A stretch of 59,514 nt of DNA. Source: an uncultured Paracoccaceae bacterium. GTDB lineage: Bacteria > Pseudomonadota > Alphaproteobacteria > Rhodobacterales > Rhodobacteraceae. Of this stretch, positions 8,304 through 18,095 are shown piece after piece (positions within the stretch are counted from its first letter, which is position 1; every line of letters begins with the position of its first letter). The notes below the pieces were generated by a model. The model worked only from the letters and a program-made list of their open reading frames with translations, had not been told where the DNA came from and searched no databases. A program made the position numbers and the translations under genes. Where the stretch lies: the NCBI GenBank assembly GCA_937920555.1, contig CAKZTM010000105.1:1-59514 (forward strand), in the 5' to 3' direction.

Positions 8304-9452
8304 TTAGTTGATGGTTTCGGCTCTAACATACTCCACCGGAGCTGGCACAAAGGCAGTAAATGCGCTCAACGCACCATTAACTTCCTCGGTGATACTCTCG
8401 GAGATGTAAATAATATCGCCGCTTTCAACAATGAACTTACCAACAGTGAAAAGCGATGTGGGCTCAGCTAGATCAAACTGAAACACCGCGGGGACCGTAT
8501 CGCCGGTGAACTGATCGGGACCAGCGCCAAGAGTTTTCGCAACTCGCGTTGGGATCTCACGGAACAGGAAAACCCCGCTTTTATCCGCGCGACGATTTTG
8601 CAATCCACCAGCAGACCCCAAGGCTTCAGCCAATGTCAGCTTGTCCTTGCTGAACGTGACGGTCTGATTTTCCGAACTTGCACCCAGAACCGTGAATATG
8701 TTGCGCGCCGATGTCACGGTGATCACGTCATTGGGTTGCAAATGAATGTTGTATCTTGGGTTTGCCAGCAACCGGTCAGCGGCCACTTTGCCGATCTTCC
8801 CTTTGCGGTCCACAGTGACTTGGCTATCTTCAGGGCGATTGATAGGCCCACCGGCCGCACTGATCGCATCAATCAAATGCCTGCCATCCTGCGTGATCGG
8901 ATATCGCCCAGGAGCGGTCACATCGCCAAGCACATTGACCTGAGCAGAATTACGTTCCGTCAGATTGACGATCACCGATGGCTCTACAAGGACTTCACCC
9001 AGACGACGGGTCAAGAAACTTTCAAATTGCTGCACGGATTGACCGCGGGCATTCACCCGGCCAATTGGCGGCACATTGACCATACCGTCGCTGCTCACAG
9101 TTTGAGGCGGCAACGGGGTCGAGGAAACAGGCGACACCGAAGATTGCGTAAAGTCGATAAAGCCGTTGGCATTCGTGCTCACAATCGCAATATCAAGAAC
9201 ATCACCCACACCGATCACAACCGGGCCTGCCCCCTCATTGACCAGAAAATTTGTGGTCTTGGTGCTTTTGTGGCTGGCCGCGACTTTATCGGCAACCGCA
9301 CGATTGGTCTCGATCAAAAGGAAGGGCTCTTGCTTTTCAGCCGAAATGACAACCGCATCAGGGCTCTCAACAATAGCGCGTGTGCGCGGTCCTGTTCCTT
9401 GGCAGGCGACCAAAGTCGCGCAAAGAAAAATACCAGTCAATTGTTTGATCAC
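8304..9452 (-). CDS. Wza-like outer-membrane polysaccharide export lipoprotein
   Basis: This is a periplasmic/outer-membrane export channel subunit of the Poly_export (OPX) family. From a GTG at 9452, preceded by AGAATGAGGACAACCAC with GAGG well placed, the protein begins MIKQLTGIFLCATLVACQG. Its lipobox LVAC makes Cys17 the lipidated residue. The polysaccharide export domain starts at GVGDVLDIAIV, and SLBB-type repeats follow (VNVLGDVTAPGRYPI and ILFTVLGASSENQ-like). The open frame continues to 9551, but that stretch lacks a signal. At 382 aa it is typical. It is divergent from the Wzc-like kinase across about 280 bases that must carry promoters for both. Together they would form the trans-envelope export machine of the polymer made by this locus. 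Confidence 0.92.
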   Translation of the reverse strand: MIKQLTGIFLCATLVACQGTGPRTRAIVESPDAVVISAEKQEPFLLIETNRAVADKVAASHKSTKTTNFLVNEGAGPVVIGVGDVLDIAIVSTNANGFIDFTQSSVSPVSSTPLPPQTVSSDGMVNVPPIGRVNARGQSVQQFESFLTRRLGEVLVEPSVIVNLTERNSAQVNVLGDVTAPGRYPITQDGRHLIDAISAAGGPINRPEDSQVTVDRKGKIGKVAADRLLANPRYNIHLQPNDVITVTSARNIFTVLGASSENQTVTFSKDKLTLAEALGSAGGLQNRRADKSGVFLFREIPTRVAKTLGAGPDQFTGDTVPAVFQFDLAEPTSLFTVGKFIVESGDIIYISESITEEVNGALSAFTAFVPAPVEYVRAETIN

Positions 9453-9734
9453 GTGGTTGTCCTCATTCTTTTGGCCCAGATTTGCGCTATTTTTCAGCAA
9501 AAGCATAGTGGTTAACGAACTCTCATTGTTTTCTTGTCTGAAAAATAGCACACTTATCCTTGTTCAAGGCCATTTTGCACCCAATATGATCGGCGGGCGG
9601 CAACGCGCCAAGCGAAAAAGTTGCACGAGTGTAGCGTTTAAATCATTTCTTTCATCAATTTGGGTATATGCCGACGAATAATCTTGATCGCGGTCAGCGC
9701 TCCGTGCAAGGAGAGCGGCTCGGGGGTTTTTAGT

Positions 9735-12023
9735 ATGAAGCAAGTGACTAGTATCGGAGAATATCCAACCGGGTATGTGCAGGTTGCACAGGAACCATCA
9801 GAAGATGAGGGCTCCTTCGACTTGCGTGGCATTATTTCGACGCTCTGGCGTGGAAAATATATCATCATAATCTCCACTATCATTGCCGCGATCATCGCGA
9901 TCCTTGCGATTTCCCAGATCGCCCCGAAGTACAAATCGACCGCAAAGGTGATGTTTGACCTGCAAAAGGCCAATGTGGGCAATGTCCCAGACATCCTGAT
10001 TGATCAGGAATTCAGCAAAGACACTCTGCAAAATCAGATTGAGATTTTGCGCTCCACCAATCTTATCGAGCGTGTGGTCAACGAGCTGGAGCTGGACAGA
10101 ATGCCAGAATTCAACCCCAGCTTACGCATCGAGCGCGAAACAATTATCGACCGGGTGCGCGGCGTCCTGTCTGTGCCACCCGAGATCAACGAAATCCTGA
10201 TGGATCTGGGTGTGCGTTCACCTCCGCCACCCCCACCTGACGAGGTTGAAGCCGCCCGCCGCGAACGACTGACGGTTTTGGAAAATGTTCAGGAAGGACT
10301 GTCGTTGAGCCCCGTTCGTGGCTCTCGGGTGATCGAGATTTCATTCACGTCGAGTGACCCGAAGTCCTCCGCACGTATCGTCAACGTCATTGCCAACCAG
10401 TATATTGTGGATCAGCTGGAAGCGAAGCTCGAAACAACCCGGTCGGCCACCACATGGCTAAGCGCGCGGGTAGATGAGCTGCAAACAAAAGTTCAAGAGA
10501 CCGAAGATGCCGTCGAGGCGACCCGGGCCCAACTGTCGCTTGAAGCGGGGCAGAGCCTTGACATCACCAACCAGCAATTGGAAGCGCTGAACGCGACGCT
10601 GGCCGTTGCTCGCAATGCGGCAACTGTGGTGGATGCCAAATATCAAAGATTGCTGAGCGCCCTTGAGAGCGATCTGGATTTGGGCGCTATCCCTGAATTC
10701 CGGGATTCGGTTTTGATCCAAGGATACCGCAAAAGCGAGAGCGATCTCGAAGCCCAGCAACTCAATCTCAAAAACACGGTCCCCGAAGGCCATCCCGCCC
10801 TCGTCCGCCTGCAAAACCAAATCGACGAATTGCGCAAAAATATCGACGAGGAAGCGTCGCGAATCGTAGCCTCGGTGAAAATTGAGCTGGAAAGCGTTTT
10901 GGCGCAGGAGGCGGAGCTGATCAAAGAGGTCCGTTTTCTCGAAACCAAGGCTCTGGAACAATCACGGGCGCAAGTAGAATTGCGCCAATTGGAACGACAG
11001 GCATCAGCCAGTCGGGCGCTTTATGAAAACTTCTTGAGCCGACAGCAAGAAACCAATTCGCAAGAGGAGCTTCAAGGCGCGGACGCACGGGTTCTCTCCC
11101 CGGCGGAGCCTCCGGTCAGCGCTGAAAGCCAAAGAAAACGCATCATTGTTATGGCAAGTACTCTGTTGGGCTTTGCGGCGGGTGTTGGGTTGGTTTTCCT
11201 ACTGGACCGCCTGAACAATACCTTCCGTTCACCTGTTCAAATCGAAGAACTGACCGGCCTTAGCGTTCTTGCGACAATTCCATCCAGCGGCTCGCGGATG
11301 CACCGCCATGACGTGGTGAAAGTGTTGCGTGAGAAACCAAACGGCGCGATGGCGGAATCGGTTCGAAATCTGCGAACGAGTATTCTGTTTTCGAACCTCG
11401 ACAATCCACCTCGTGTGGTCATGTTTACCTCCTCGGTTCCCAGAGAAGGTAAATCCACAACCTCGACCATGATGGCGATGACCAGCCGGCAAATGGGCAA
11501 ATCCGCGATCATCGTCGATTGCGATTTCCGCATGCCCGCCTTGGCCAAATTGCTGAAGGTCAACGATGATGAACCCGGCCTTCTATCGGTCATGGAAGGG
11601 ACCGCGACCGTTCAAGAGGCCCTGTTTAAGGACGAAGACAGTGGGCTTCATTTCTTGATGGCCAAGCCAAATGAGCGCCCCGCGACCCTTAACGCCGCCG
11701 ATATTCTTGCATCCAACAAGTTCAAAGAGCTGGTTCAGTATCTGTGTACCCAATATGACCTTGTTATTCTGGACACCCCGCCAACGCTGGTGGTGACCGA
11801 CGCCCGAATTGTAAGCCGGATCGCCGATGCGGTGATTTATGCGGTGCGTTGGGACAGTACGCCCAGAGGCGCGGTTGTCGAAGGAATTGCAGAACTGAAA
11901 TCCGTCGACGCGCCAATTACCGGTATCGTGGTGACACAGGTAAATGAGAGCAAAGCCTCGAAATACACCTACGATGGGTACAGCTATTATAAGGGCCAAT
12001 ACCGAGATTATTACGAAACTTGA
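9735..12023 (+). CDS. Wzc/GumC-type tyrosine autokinase and chain-length regulator
   Basis: This is a 762-aa bacterial tyrosine kinase (BY-kinase) with the full Gram-negative architecture. It has a Wzz domain with TM1 near residues 42-65 (YIIIISTIIAAIIAILAI), a long periplasmic coiled coil, TM2 near 470-490 (VMASTLLGFAAGVGLVFLL) and a cytoplasmic CpsD-type kinase. The kinase shows Walker A SSVPREGKSTT near 567, Walker A' IIVDCDFRMP near 593 and Walker B LVILDTPP near 677. The last 20 residues hold nine tyrosines (YTYDGYSYYKGQYRDYY), the autophosphorylation cluster. I chose ATG 9735; the frame opens 25 codons earlier. It should control polymer length and export with the Wza-like lipoprotein. 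A PPP-type phosphatase follows 83 bases downstream. Confidence 0.95.
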   Translation: MKQVTSIGEYPTGYVQVAQEPSEDEGSFDLRGIISTLWRGKYIIIISTIIAAIIAILAISQIAPKYKSTAKVMFDLQKANVGNVPDILIDQEFSKDTLQNQIEILRSTNLIERVVNELELDRMPEFNPSLRIERETIIDRVRGVLSVPPEINEILMDLGVRSPPPPPPDEVEAARRERLTVLENVQEGLSLSPVRGSRVIEISFTSSDPKSSARIVNVIANQYIVDQLEAKLETTRSATTWLSARVDELQTKVQETEDAVEATRAQLSLEAGQSLDITNQQLEALNATLAVARNAATVVDAKYQRLLSALESDLDLGAIPEFRDSVLIQGYRKSESDLEAQQLNLKNTVPEGHPALVRLQNQIDELRKNIDEEASRIVASVKIELESVLAQEAELIKEVRFLETKALEQSRAQVELRQLERQASASRALYENFLSRQQETNSQEELQGADARVLSPAEPPVSAESQRKRIIVMASTLLGFAAGVGLVFLLDRLNNTFRSPVQIEELTGLSVLATIPSSGSRMHRHDVVKVLREKPNGAMAESVRNLRTSILFSNLDNPPRVVMFTSSVPREGKSTTSTMMAMTSRQMGKSAIIVDCDFRMPALAKLLKVNDDEPGLLSVMEGTATVQEALFKDEDSGLHFLMAKPNERPATLNAADILASNKFKELVQYLCTQYDLVILDTPPTLVVTDARIVSRIADAVIYAVRWDSTPRGAVVEGIAELKSVDAPITGIVVTQVNESKASKYTYDGYSYYKGQYRDYYET

Positions 12024-12106
12024 TTTGGCCAAGGTTGCGCTATTTTTCAGCGTATGTTGCGTAAACGGGTTGTACATGCCCATATGTAAGAGAGTGGAAC
12101 GTCAGA

Positions 12107-12904
12107 GTGAACAACGTGTTACACAAATGGTTTGGAAATAAATCCGATAAAGTCGAGCCGAATGAGGTCTTTCATGTCGCTGCTCGGGAACGGATCTATG
12201 CAGTTGGCGATGTGCATGGGCGCGTGGATTTGCTCAACCGTATTCTTGAACTTATAGCGCGTGACGTGGCGACACATAATGATCAGCGCACGCCACACAT
12301 CGTATTTCTGGGCGACTATATTGATCGTGGGGACAACTCGCGCGAGGTGTTGGACGTCCTGATCGCGGTCCAGAAGGACCTGCCACCGGGCAGCATCCGC
12401 TTTCTTCTTGGCAATCACGAGGCGGCCGCTCTTTCATTCCTCAAAGATCCCACCGGGAAAGCCGAGTGGCTGCGTTTTGGCGGATTGCAAACCTTGCTCA
12501 GCTACGGGGTCGCTCCGCCCAAATCAAACCCAACTGGGCCCGATCTTGTCGCAGTCGCAGACGGACTAAGGGCCGCAATGGGTGGGCATATCGACTTTCT
12601 GATGTCCCATGAACACATGTATCGCTCCGGCGATGTGCTGTTTGTTCATGCCGGTCTTGACCCACATATGCCATTGGAGGCTCAAACTGAGGAAGCCACC
12701 TTGTGGGGCCGCTCAGATTTCATCGAGGAAGGCGGCTTTGGTGGTCTTCGGGTCGTGCACGGCCACTACGATGCCCATGAGGCGGTGGTCACCCACAACC
12801 GGATTTGTGTGGATACCGGGGCCTATTATAGCGGCCGACTGACGGCGATGCGGCTTGACGACGGCGAAAAATTGATTGTCGCCGATGTCCTAGACATCAC
12901 CTAG
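12107..12904 (+). CDS. PPP-family metallophosphoesterase (serine/threonine or tyrosine protein phosphatase)
   Basis: This 265-aa cytoplasmic two-metal phosphatase has all three signature blocks: GDVHGR near residue 34, GDYIDRGDNS near 68 and GNHEA near 101. Later metal/phosphate ligands are FVHAGLDP near 183 and VVHGHYDAHE near 219. It starts at a GTG in gtcagaGTG. It sits 83 bases downstream of the tyrosine autokinase on the same strand and is probably cotranscribed. In many polysaccharide loci the partner phosphatase is a low-molecular-weight Wzb enzyme, which is absent here. I infer this protein may reverse phosphorylation of the kinase tail, as PPP enzymes can act on phosphotyrosine, but a general metabolic role is possible. 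Confidence 0.88.
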   Translation: MNNVLHKWFGNKSDKVEPNEVFHVAARERIYAVGDVHGRVDLLNRILELIARDVATHNDQRTPHIVFLGDYIDRGDNSREVLDVLIAVQKDLPPGSIRFLLGNHEAAALSFLKDPTGKAEWLRFGGLQTLLSYGVAPPKSNPTGPDLVAVADGLRAAMGGHIDFLMSHEHMYRSGDVLFVHAGLDPHMPLEAQTEEATLWGRSDFIEEGGFGGLRVVHGHYDAHEAVVTHNRICVDTGAYYSGRLTAMRLDDGEKLIVADVLDIT

Positions 12905-13175
12905 TGCGCTCTTAAAAGTGGGCGATGCAGCGCTGCAATAGTTATCAATTGCGCGCAACTGAAATGTGCAAAAAAGGTCGACTCTTCAACGATTTTCCGG
13001 CAACAAGGATCCCACGGGCCTTGCAAGTCTCACAATAGGGTCCGCCATTCATTTTTTGAGATATTAAAACTTTTTGCGCTATTTGTTCCTTTAGCCGAGT
13101 GATAAATTGTGTATAGAATATAAAGGGGTATGCGAGCGGGTGCATGACTACTGCTATCTGTGAGCACTGAATAAA

Positions 13176-15047
13176 ATGTTGAACCTATTGGATGTAATGT
13201 CCCGTCGAACGAAACGTGCGGTGTTCTTTGTCGCTGATTTCTTGGCGATTCCAGTTGCACTCTACTTTGCGTATGTCATCCGCTTTGGAACATTTGATGT
13301 GTTCTCCCGGCTGGAGCAATCATGGGTGATCTTTCCAATTTTGATGATCGCAGGGGCGCCGCTGATCTATCAACTGGGACTACACCGCTACAAACTTCTC
13401 TCCTACGAGATTAAGGCCGTCCTAAGGGTCCAAGCCTGTGCAGCTGGCTTGCTGTTGGTTGGAGTTGTCGCCAACCTGACATTTGGCCTCGGCGTGCCAC
13501 GTTCGGTGCTCGCCATCTTCACCATGTTGTTTTTTGTAGGCTCGATCAACTCGCGCGCCATCGCACTTAAAATCCTGAGCTTGATGAATGAAGTCCGCGG
13601 CGGACGCAAACGCATCGCGGTCTACGGGGCAGGCTCGGCAGGCGTGCAATTGGTCAACGCATTGCGCCAGACACGTGACGTCAAGGTTATGGCATTTTTT
13701 GACGAAGACACCCAACTTCAAGGGCAAGTGGTGTCAGGTCTTCCGGTTCTCCCACCAGAAAAAATGCCAACATTTGTGAGCAGTCGGAAAATCAAACGAC
13801 TGGTTCTGGCCGTTCCCTCGATGAAACGCTCGAAGCGGATTTCGTTGCAAAAACAGCTCCTGGAATTGAATTGTGAGGTTCAATCCGTCCCTTCACTCGA
13901 AGAGCTTTTGCTGGGCAAAAATACGATCGACACCCTTAAAACCGTCTCCCCGGATGAGCTTTTGGGGCGTGACAAGGTCGATCTGAATTTACCCGGAGTG
14001 GCAGAGGTTTATAGCGGAAAGACGGTCTTGGTTACGGGAGCCGGTGGATCAATTGGCTCGGAATTGTGCCGTCAGTTGATGGACTGTAACCCGTCTCGGG
14101 TGATCTTATTCGATCATTCCGAATTCGCGCTTTACACAATTCAGATGGAACTCAACACGATCGGGCTCGACAAGGGCATTCTCATCGATCCGGTTCTGGG
14201 TTCCGTCACTGACGCAGTTCGCGTGGCTCATGTATTCAAGGAGATGAAGGTCGATATTGTCCTTCACGCCGCCGCTTATAAACATGTGCCCTTGGTCGAG
14301 GCCAATGAGATCGCCGGCCTGAACAACAACGTGTTTGGCACCCTCACCGTGGCGGAAGCCGCCCTCACCCATAAGGCTGAGCGGTTCATCTTGGTGTCGA
14401 CAGACAAAGCCGTTAGGCCCACCAATGTCATGGGCGCCACCAAACGCATGGCCGAACTTCTAGTGCAAGATCTGGCGGAGCGTTCCGAAAGCACGCTTTT
14501 CTCTATGGTTCGGTTTGGGAATGTTCTGGGGTCCTCAGGCTCAGTCATTCCGCTGTTTCAAAAGCAGATCAAAAGTGGCGGACCCGTCACCGTGACCCAT
14601 GACGAAGTCACCCGCTACTTTATGACAATCCCGGAGGCCGCCCGGCTGGTACTTCTTGCAGGAAGCTTCTCTACCGGGGGCGATGTTTTCGTGCTTGATA
14701 TGGGCAAACCCGTAAAGATCATCGATCTGGCTAAACGCATGATCGAGGCTTACGACCTTGACGTCAAAAGTGCAGAGAACCCAGACGGGGACATAGAAGT
14801 CGTCGTAACCGGGTTGAGACCCGGCGAAAAACTTTATGAGGAACTGTTAATCGGCGACGACATGTTGCCAACGCCTCACCCGAAAATTCTGCGTGCCAAC
14901 GAAGATCAACTCGATCCCGGCGCATTCGATCTGCTCAATCAAAAGGTCGCAAAAGTGGTCCGCGCCGAAGATGCAAACGGCGCACGGGAGTTGCTTTTGG
15001 ATCATGTGGACGGCTATCTCAACTCCATCCCAAGAGCCGCAGAATAG
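13176..15047 (+). CDS. Membrane nucleoside-diphosphate-sugar 4,6-dehydratase (CapD/WbpM type)
   Basis: This 623-aa protein has four N-terminal membrane helices (to about residue 130), a first Rossmann domain (YGAGSAGVQL near 150) and a second, catalytic SDR domain starting VLVTGAGGSIGSEL near 285. The family's altered catalytic triad is visible: STDKAVRPTNVMGATKRMAE near 408-425, with Met in place of the usual SDR Tyr and Lys four residues on. The enzyme should convert UDP-GlcNAc (or similar) to the 4-keto-6-deoxy sugar at the inner membrane, feeding the DegT aminotransferase whose gene converges 3 bases away. The length matches WbpM/FlaA1-long homologues. A second, soluble homologue lies at 30311-31321. 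Confidence 0.93.
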   Translation: MLNLLDVMSRRTKRAVFFVADFLAIPVALYFAYVIRFGTFDVFSRLEQSWVIFPILMIAGAPLIYQLGLHRYKLLSYEIKAVLRVQACAAGLLLVGVVANLTFGLGVPRSVLAIFTMLFFVGSINSRAIALKILSLMNEVRGGRKRIAVYGAGSAGVQLVNALRQTRDVKVMAFFDEDTQLQGQVVSGLPVLPPEKMPTFVSSRKIKRLVLAVPSMKRSKRISLQKQLLELNCEVQSVPSLEELLLGKNTIDTLKTVSPDELLGRDKVDLNLPGVAEVYSGKTVLVTGAGGSIGSELCRQLMDCNPSRVILFDHSEFALYTIQMELNTIGLDKGILIDPVLGSVTDAVRVAHVFKEMKVDIVLHAAAYKHVPLVEANEIAGLNNNVFGTLTVAEAALTHKAERFILVSTDKAVRPTNVMGATKRMAELLVQDLAERSESTLFSMVRFGNVLGSSGSVIPLFQKQIKSGGPVTVTHDEVTRYFMTIPEAARLVLLAGSFSTGGDVFVLDMGKPVKIIDLAKRMIEAYDLDVKSAENPDGDIEVVVTGLRPGEKLYEELLIGDDMLPTPHPKILRANEDQLDPGAFDLLNQKVAKVVRAEDANGARELLLDHVDGYLNSIPRAAE

Positions 15048-15050
15048 ACC

Positions 15051-16250
15051 TTAAACGAGCGTGAACTGGGGCAAACTCAGACCCGGATGAACCATGAACA
15101 TCAGGCTCGTCTCTCCGAGCTCCCGCGCCGTTGGCAAAATTTGCGGCGGCGCAAACCCGGTCCCCTCAAACGCCTTCTCCAAATACATCTCCGAGCAAGA
15201 GCCCTGCATGCAAGGCACACCCTGCCCATTTAGGCTCTCGACAATCCCATCCCGGGTCAATCCGGTCGGAAGATTTTCGGGCCGCACAAAAGCATAATAT
15301 TTGTAATAAGCGTGAACGCAGCCAACGGCTGGATCACACGACGTGCAACCCTCACATCTTGGCTGAGGGACGCGGATATAACCATCCGGCCCGGAATAAG
15401 GCGCAAGCGCTTTTGTCAGGGCCGCCGCATTCTGCGTGCGGGCTTTATGCCATTCATCCATCCGACCAAGCTGAATACGACCAATCGCGGATTGCATCTC
15501 AGTCAGACGCCAATTGGTGCCAAAACTCTCATGCAACCAGCGAAATCCGGGCGCATGTTCGCGATTATACACCGCATCCCAAGACTTGCCGTGGTCCTTA
15601 TAGGCCCACATGCGCTTCCACAGGTCCGGGTCATTGCAGGTCACCATCCCCCCTTCTCCGCCGGTTGTCATGATCTTGTCCTGACAAAATGACCAGCCAG
15701 CCACATCCCCCAAACCGCCAACCGGCTTGCCCTTGTAACGGGCGCCATGGGCCTGAGCACAATCCTCGATCAGCTTGATCGCGCGGGTTCCGATAAGATC
15801 GCGAAATCCATCCATGTCGCAGGGCCAACCGGCAAGATGCACACACATAATTGCGCGGGTTTTGGCAGTGATGACCGGTGCCACCGTTTGAGGAGAAATA
15901 TTTTGACTGTCGCTGTCCACATCGGCAAATACAGGTCGCGCCCCCGCATTGACGATCACAGAGACCGACGCCAGAAAGCTGCGCGGAGTGACAATCACCT
16001 CATCATCCGCAGAGCCGCCATTATGCGCCCCGATACCAAGCCCATAAAGAGCAAGGTCGAGCGCAACCGTCCCATTGGCCAACGCAATTGCGTAGTCGGT
16101 CCCGGCAAATGCGGCGAACTCTCGTTCAAATTCGCGACCTTCCGTGCCAGTCCAATAGTTGACCTTGTTAGAGGACAGAACACGCGCGACCGCGTCAGCC
16201 TCTTCTTGCGTGAAATTCGGCCACGGCGCGATTGGTGAAGTATTGGTCAT
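15051..16250 (-). CDS. DegT/DnrJ/EryC1-type sugar aminotransferase with a Cys-rich insert
   Basis: This PLP-dependent aminotransferase would act on a keto-sugar nucleotide. The Schiff-base lysine is in WSFCQDKIMTTGGEGGM, and fold-type I markers include ALANGTVALDLAL and KLIEDCAQAHGARY. I chose ATG 16250 (399 aa): the 32 codons before it run back over the upstream gene's end and lack family similarity. The gene is last in an eight-gene operon, 19 bases after the FemAB-like gene. Odd feature: before the conserved HAYYKYYAFV there is an insert with Cys spacing C-x2-C-x2-C-x5-C (CEGCTSCDPAVGC), which looks like a metal site. Its 4-keto substrate probably comes from the CapD-type dehydratase encoded convergently. 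Confidence 0.93.
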   Translation of the reverse strand: MTNTSPIAPWPNFTQEEADAVARVLSSNKVNYWTGTEGREFEREFAAFAGTDYAIALANGTVALDLALYGLGIGAHNGGSADDEVIVTPRSFLASVSVIVNAGARPVFADVDSDSQNISPQTVAPVITAKTRAIMCVHLAGWPCDMDGFRDLIGTRAIKLIEDCAQAHGARYKGKPVGGLGDVAGWSFCQDKIMTTGGEGGMVTCNDPDLWKRMWAYKDHGKSWDAVYNREHAPGFRWLHESFGTNWRLTEMQSAIGRIQLGRMDEWHKARTQNAAALTKALAPYSGPDGYIRVPQPRCEGCTSCDPAVGCVHAYYKYYAFVRPENLPTGLTRDGIVESLNGQGVPCMQGSCSEMYLEKAFEGTGFAPPQILPTARELGETSLMFMVHPGLSLPQFTLV

Positions 16251-16269
16251 CAGATTTCGATTTCTGCTC

Positions 16270-17277
16270 TTAGGGTTGGCGATATGCTGGGAAATATCCG
16301 TCGGTTGCAGCGCTTCCAGCAAGCTCTGTATAAACCGCTGGGTCAAGTATCTTGCAGATCAGACCGGCAGGCAATGTGGTTTTGGAAAAGCCCAGCTTAA
16401 ACTGCGTAAGGCTGTCTTCCTTGCCACCCAATCCGCCACCCAAAACGAACCACTTGCGGCCACTCTCCTTGGCCTCAAAAATCTGATCACGCAAAATCAG
16501 TGACATCGGCGACAAGCGGGTGTGATCCGTCGCGGTCCCGCTTAGATAGTATTGCCGGTAATGCGATGTCTCTATGATCGAGCTTGCAGCAATCGCTTGC
16601 CCGTCCAATTCTGCAAAAACATAGCTTGCATCAAAACTCTCGGACGCCAAAAGCGCATCCATGTAGCTGTCGGGAAAATAATAATAAGGCGCGGCACCGA
16701 TCCGGTCCATCGTCTCGCGGTAAATGCTCTGGAAAATCGGAGTGTCGGCAGGGTCTCTGGATTGTCGAAGGCTCACCCCTGACTTCTCGATCTTCTTGAT
16801 CGTGCCGTTTTTGGCGCCTCTGATCTCGCGTTTCAACTCAACCACATCACGGGACAGATCCGCGGCTACGATCTGACCAATTTGACGAATGTCGGTGCGC
16901 TCTTGCGAAAGCAGCGGCGCGTTGGCAATAGGGTGGAGCCGCGCAGAAACGCTTACGAAACCAGTAGACTTCAGGTACTCCAAAGCGTGCTGCAACACCC
17001 CATATTGGTCCACATCAGCGGCAAAAAGCGGCCCCGGATACCCGTACACAGACCCCAAATCCCGCGCGTCGCTCCCCGGAATGTCGCGCGCCAACATCGG
17101 CCAAGCCATAAGCGGGCGACCATCTGCGCGGGCAGTTAGAAGAACCGGTTCGCCCTCCCCATTTTGTTGGCTGATGGCGTGGAACTCCGGCGAGTGGTGA
17201 AAATCTGCTTGGGGAAATGGGTGCATCAAATCCGACCAAGAGCTGGGATCACCAACTATATCAAAGGTGACGCTCAC
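16270..17277 (-). CDS. FemAB/BioF2-like GNAT acyltransferase
   Basis: This 335-aa protein resembles the FemAB-related, polysaccharide-associated N-acyltransferases (BioF2-like GNAT domain). Seen are an N-terminal half with FPQADFHHSPEFHAIS, and a C-terminal GNAT core containing AELDGQAIAASSIIE, YYLSGTATDHTRLSPMSLIL and KWFVLGGGLGGKEDSLTQFK, ending FKLGFSK as in the family. It starts at a GTG overlapping the upstream sulfotransferase stop (GTGA). The likely role is to transfer an acyl or aminoacyl group to an amino sugar of the repeat unit, fitting the aminotransferase encoded next. The donor is unknown. Confidence 0.83.
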   Translation of the reverse strand: MSVTFDIVGDPSSWSDLMHPFPQADFHHSPEFHAISQQNGEGEPVLLTARADGRPLMAWPMLARDIPGSDARDLGSVYGYPGPLFAADVDQYGVLQHALEYLKSTGFVSVSARLHPIANAPLLSQERTDIRQIGQIVAADLSRDVVELKREIRGAKNGTIKKIEKSGVSLRQSRDPADTPIFQSIYRETMDRIGAAPYYYFPDSYMDALLASESFDASYVFAELDGQAIAASSIIETSHYRQYYLSGTATDHTRLSPMSLILRDQIFEAKESGRKWFVLGGGLGGKEDSLTQFKLGFSKTTLPAGLICKILDPAVYTELAGSAATDGYFPAYRQP

Positions 17278-18095
17278 GTAAGATCATCCATTTTTGCTGG
17301 ATCATAAGTCAGGTCAAGGTCCCTGATAATTGACGCTGTGACAGCCTTGGGGTCGGCCACATAATCCTCCAAGGCCACATGCGTTTTCCGGTCGTCCCCA
17401 ACCGTTGCGAATGTTGATCTAAGATAGGCATCAATATCCGAAATCTGCGCAAAGCAACGTTCCGACAGGGACAAATCGCCCGAGGTCTCCATGGTGGTCT
17501 GCATCACCGCCGAGGTCCATTTTGGAATGCCGGTTTCATCCGTTCGCGCCTTGTAGAGTTTTTCCAGCGATTGCGCCGTCGCAGAAATATCGCGGGTCAC
17601 ATGTATCCAATGGGCCTGCGCCAAGGCTTGATCCAACGCTTTGATAAACCACAGATAGGCAAATGATTTGAACAGCGTCGGCTGCCCAAAAGTACAGGCC
17701 AATTGCTCGATACGCGGGGCCGTCTCAGGATCAAGGGTTGTGGCCATATCGGGTTGCACAACGCCGCTGCGACCACCCATCAGATGGGTCCAACCAAGCC
17801 CAAATTCGTGGGGTTCGGTGAGATGCCATGTTTGACCAAAATCCGACCTACCCGAAAACCGCTTTGGCAGATTGAGCGATTGCGACAGCAACGCCCCTAA
17901 GGCAGGATTGGTGGCAAAACGGGCAATGAGATTGTCAATATAACCCACATCCGCACAATAGGCCAAAGATTGACACAGGATCGTAGTCCCGGACCGGGGC
18001 GTCCCACAAATAAAGACTATTTTGGGCGTCGGGCCTGGTTGATCAGTCGTGCGAACGCTCCCGATCGCCTGATTGAAATGCTCAAAGGGCGTCAT
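17274..18095 (-). CDS. Sulfotransferase-family protein
   Basis: This 273-aa cytoplasmic enzyme would transfer sulfate from PAPS to a hydroxyl or amine. The 5'-phosphosulfate loop is FICGTPRSGTTILCQSL near residues 28-44, and the 3'-phosphate region is HWIHVTRDISATAQSLEKLY near 160-180, with the typical Arg and Ser. The C-terminal half is helical and not diagnostic. Starts and stops overlap neighbours by 4 bases on both sides (18092-18095 and 17274-17277). Being in an operon with flippase, glycosyltransferase and initiating transferase points to sulfation of the polysaccharide repeat unit or its lipid-linked precursor. A second, distinct sulfotransferase is encoded at 21045-21923. Confidence 0.85.
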   Translation of the reverse strand: MTPFEHFNQAIGSVRTTDQPGPTPKIVFICGTPRSGTTILCQSLAYCADVGYIDNLIARFATNPALGALLSQSLNLPKRFSGRSDFGQTWHLTEPHEFGLGWTHLMGGRSGVVQPDMATTLDPETAPRIEQLACTFGQPTLFKSFAYLWFIKALDQALAQAHWIHVTRDISATAQSLEKLYKARTDETGIPKWTSAVMQTTMETSGDLSLSERCFAQISDIDAYLRSTFATVGDDRKTHVALEDYVADPKAVTASIIRDLDLTYDPAKMDDLT

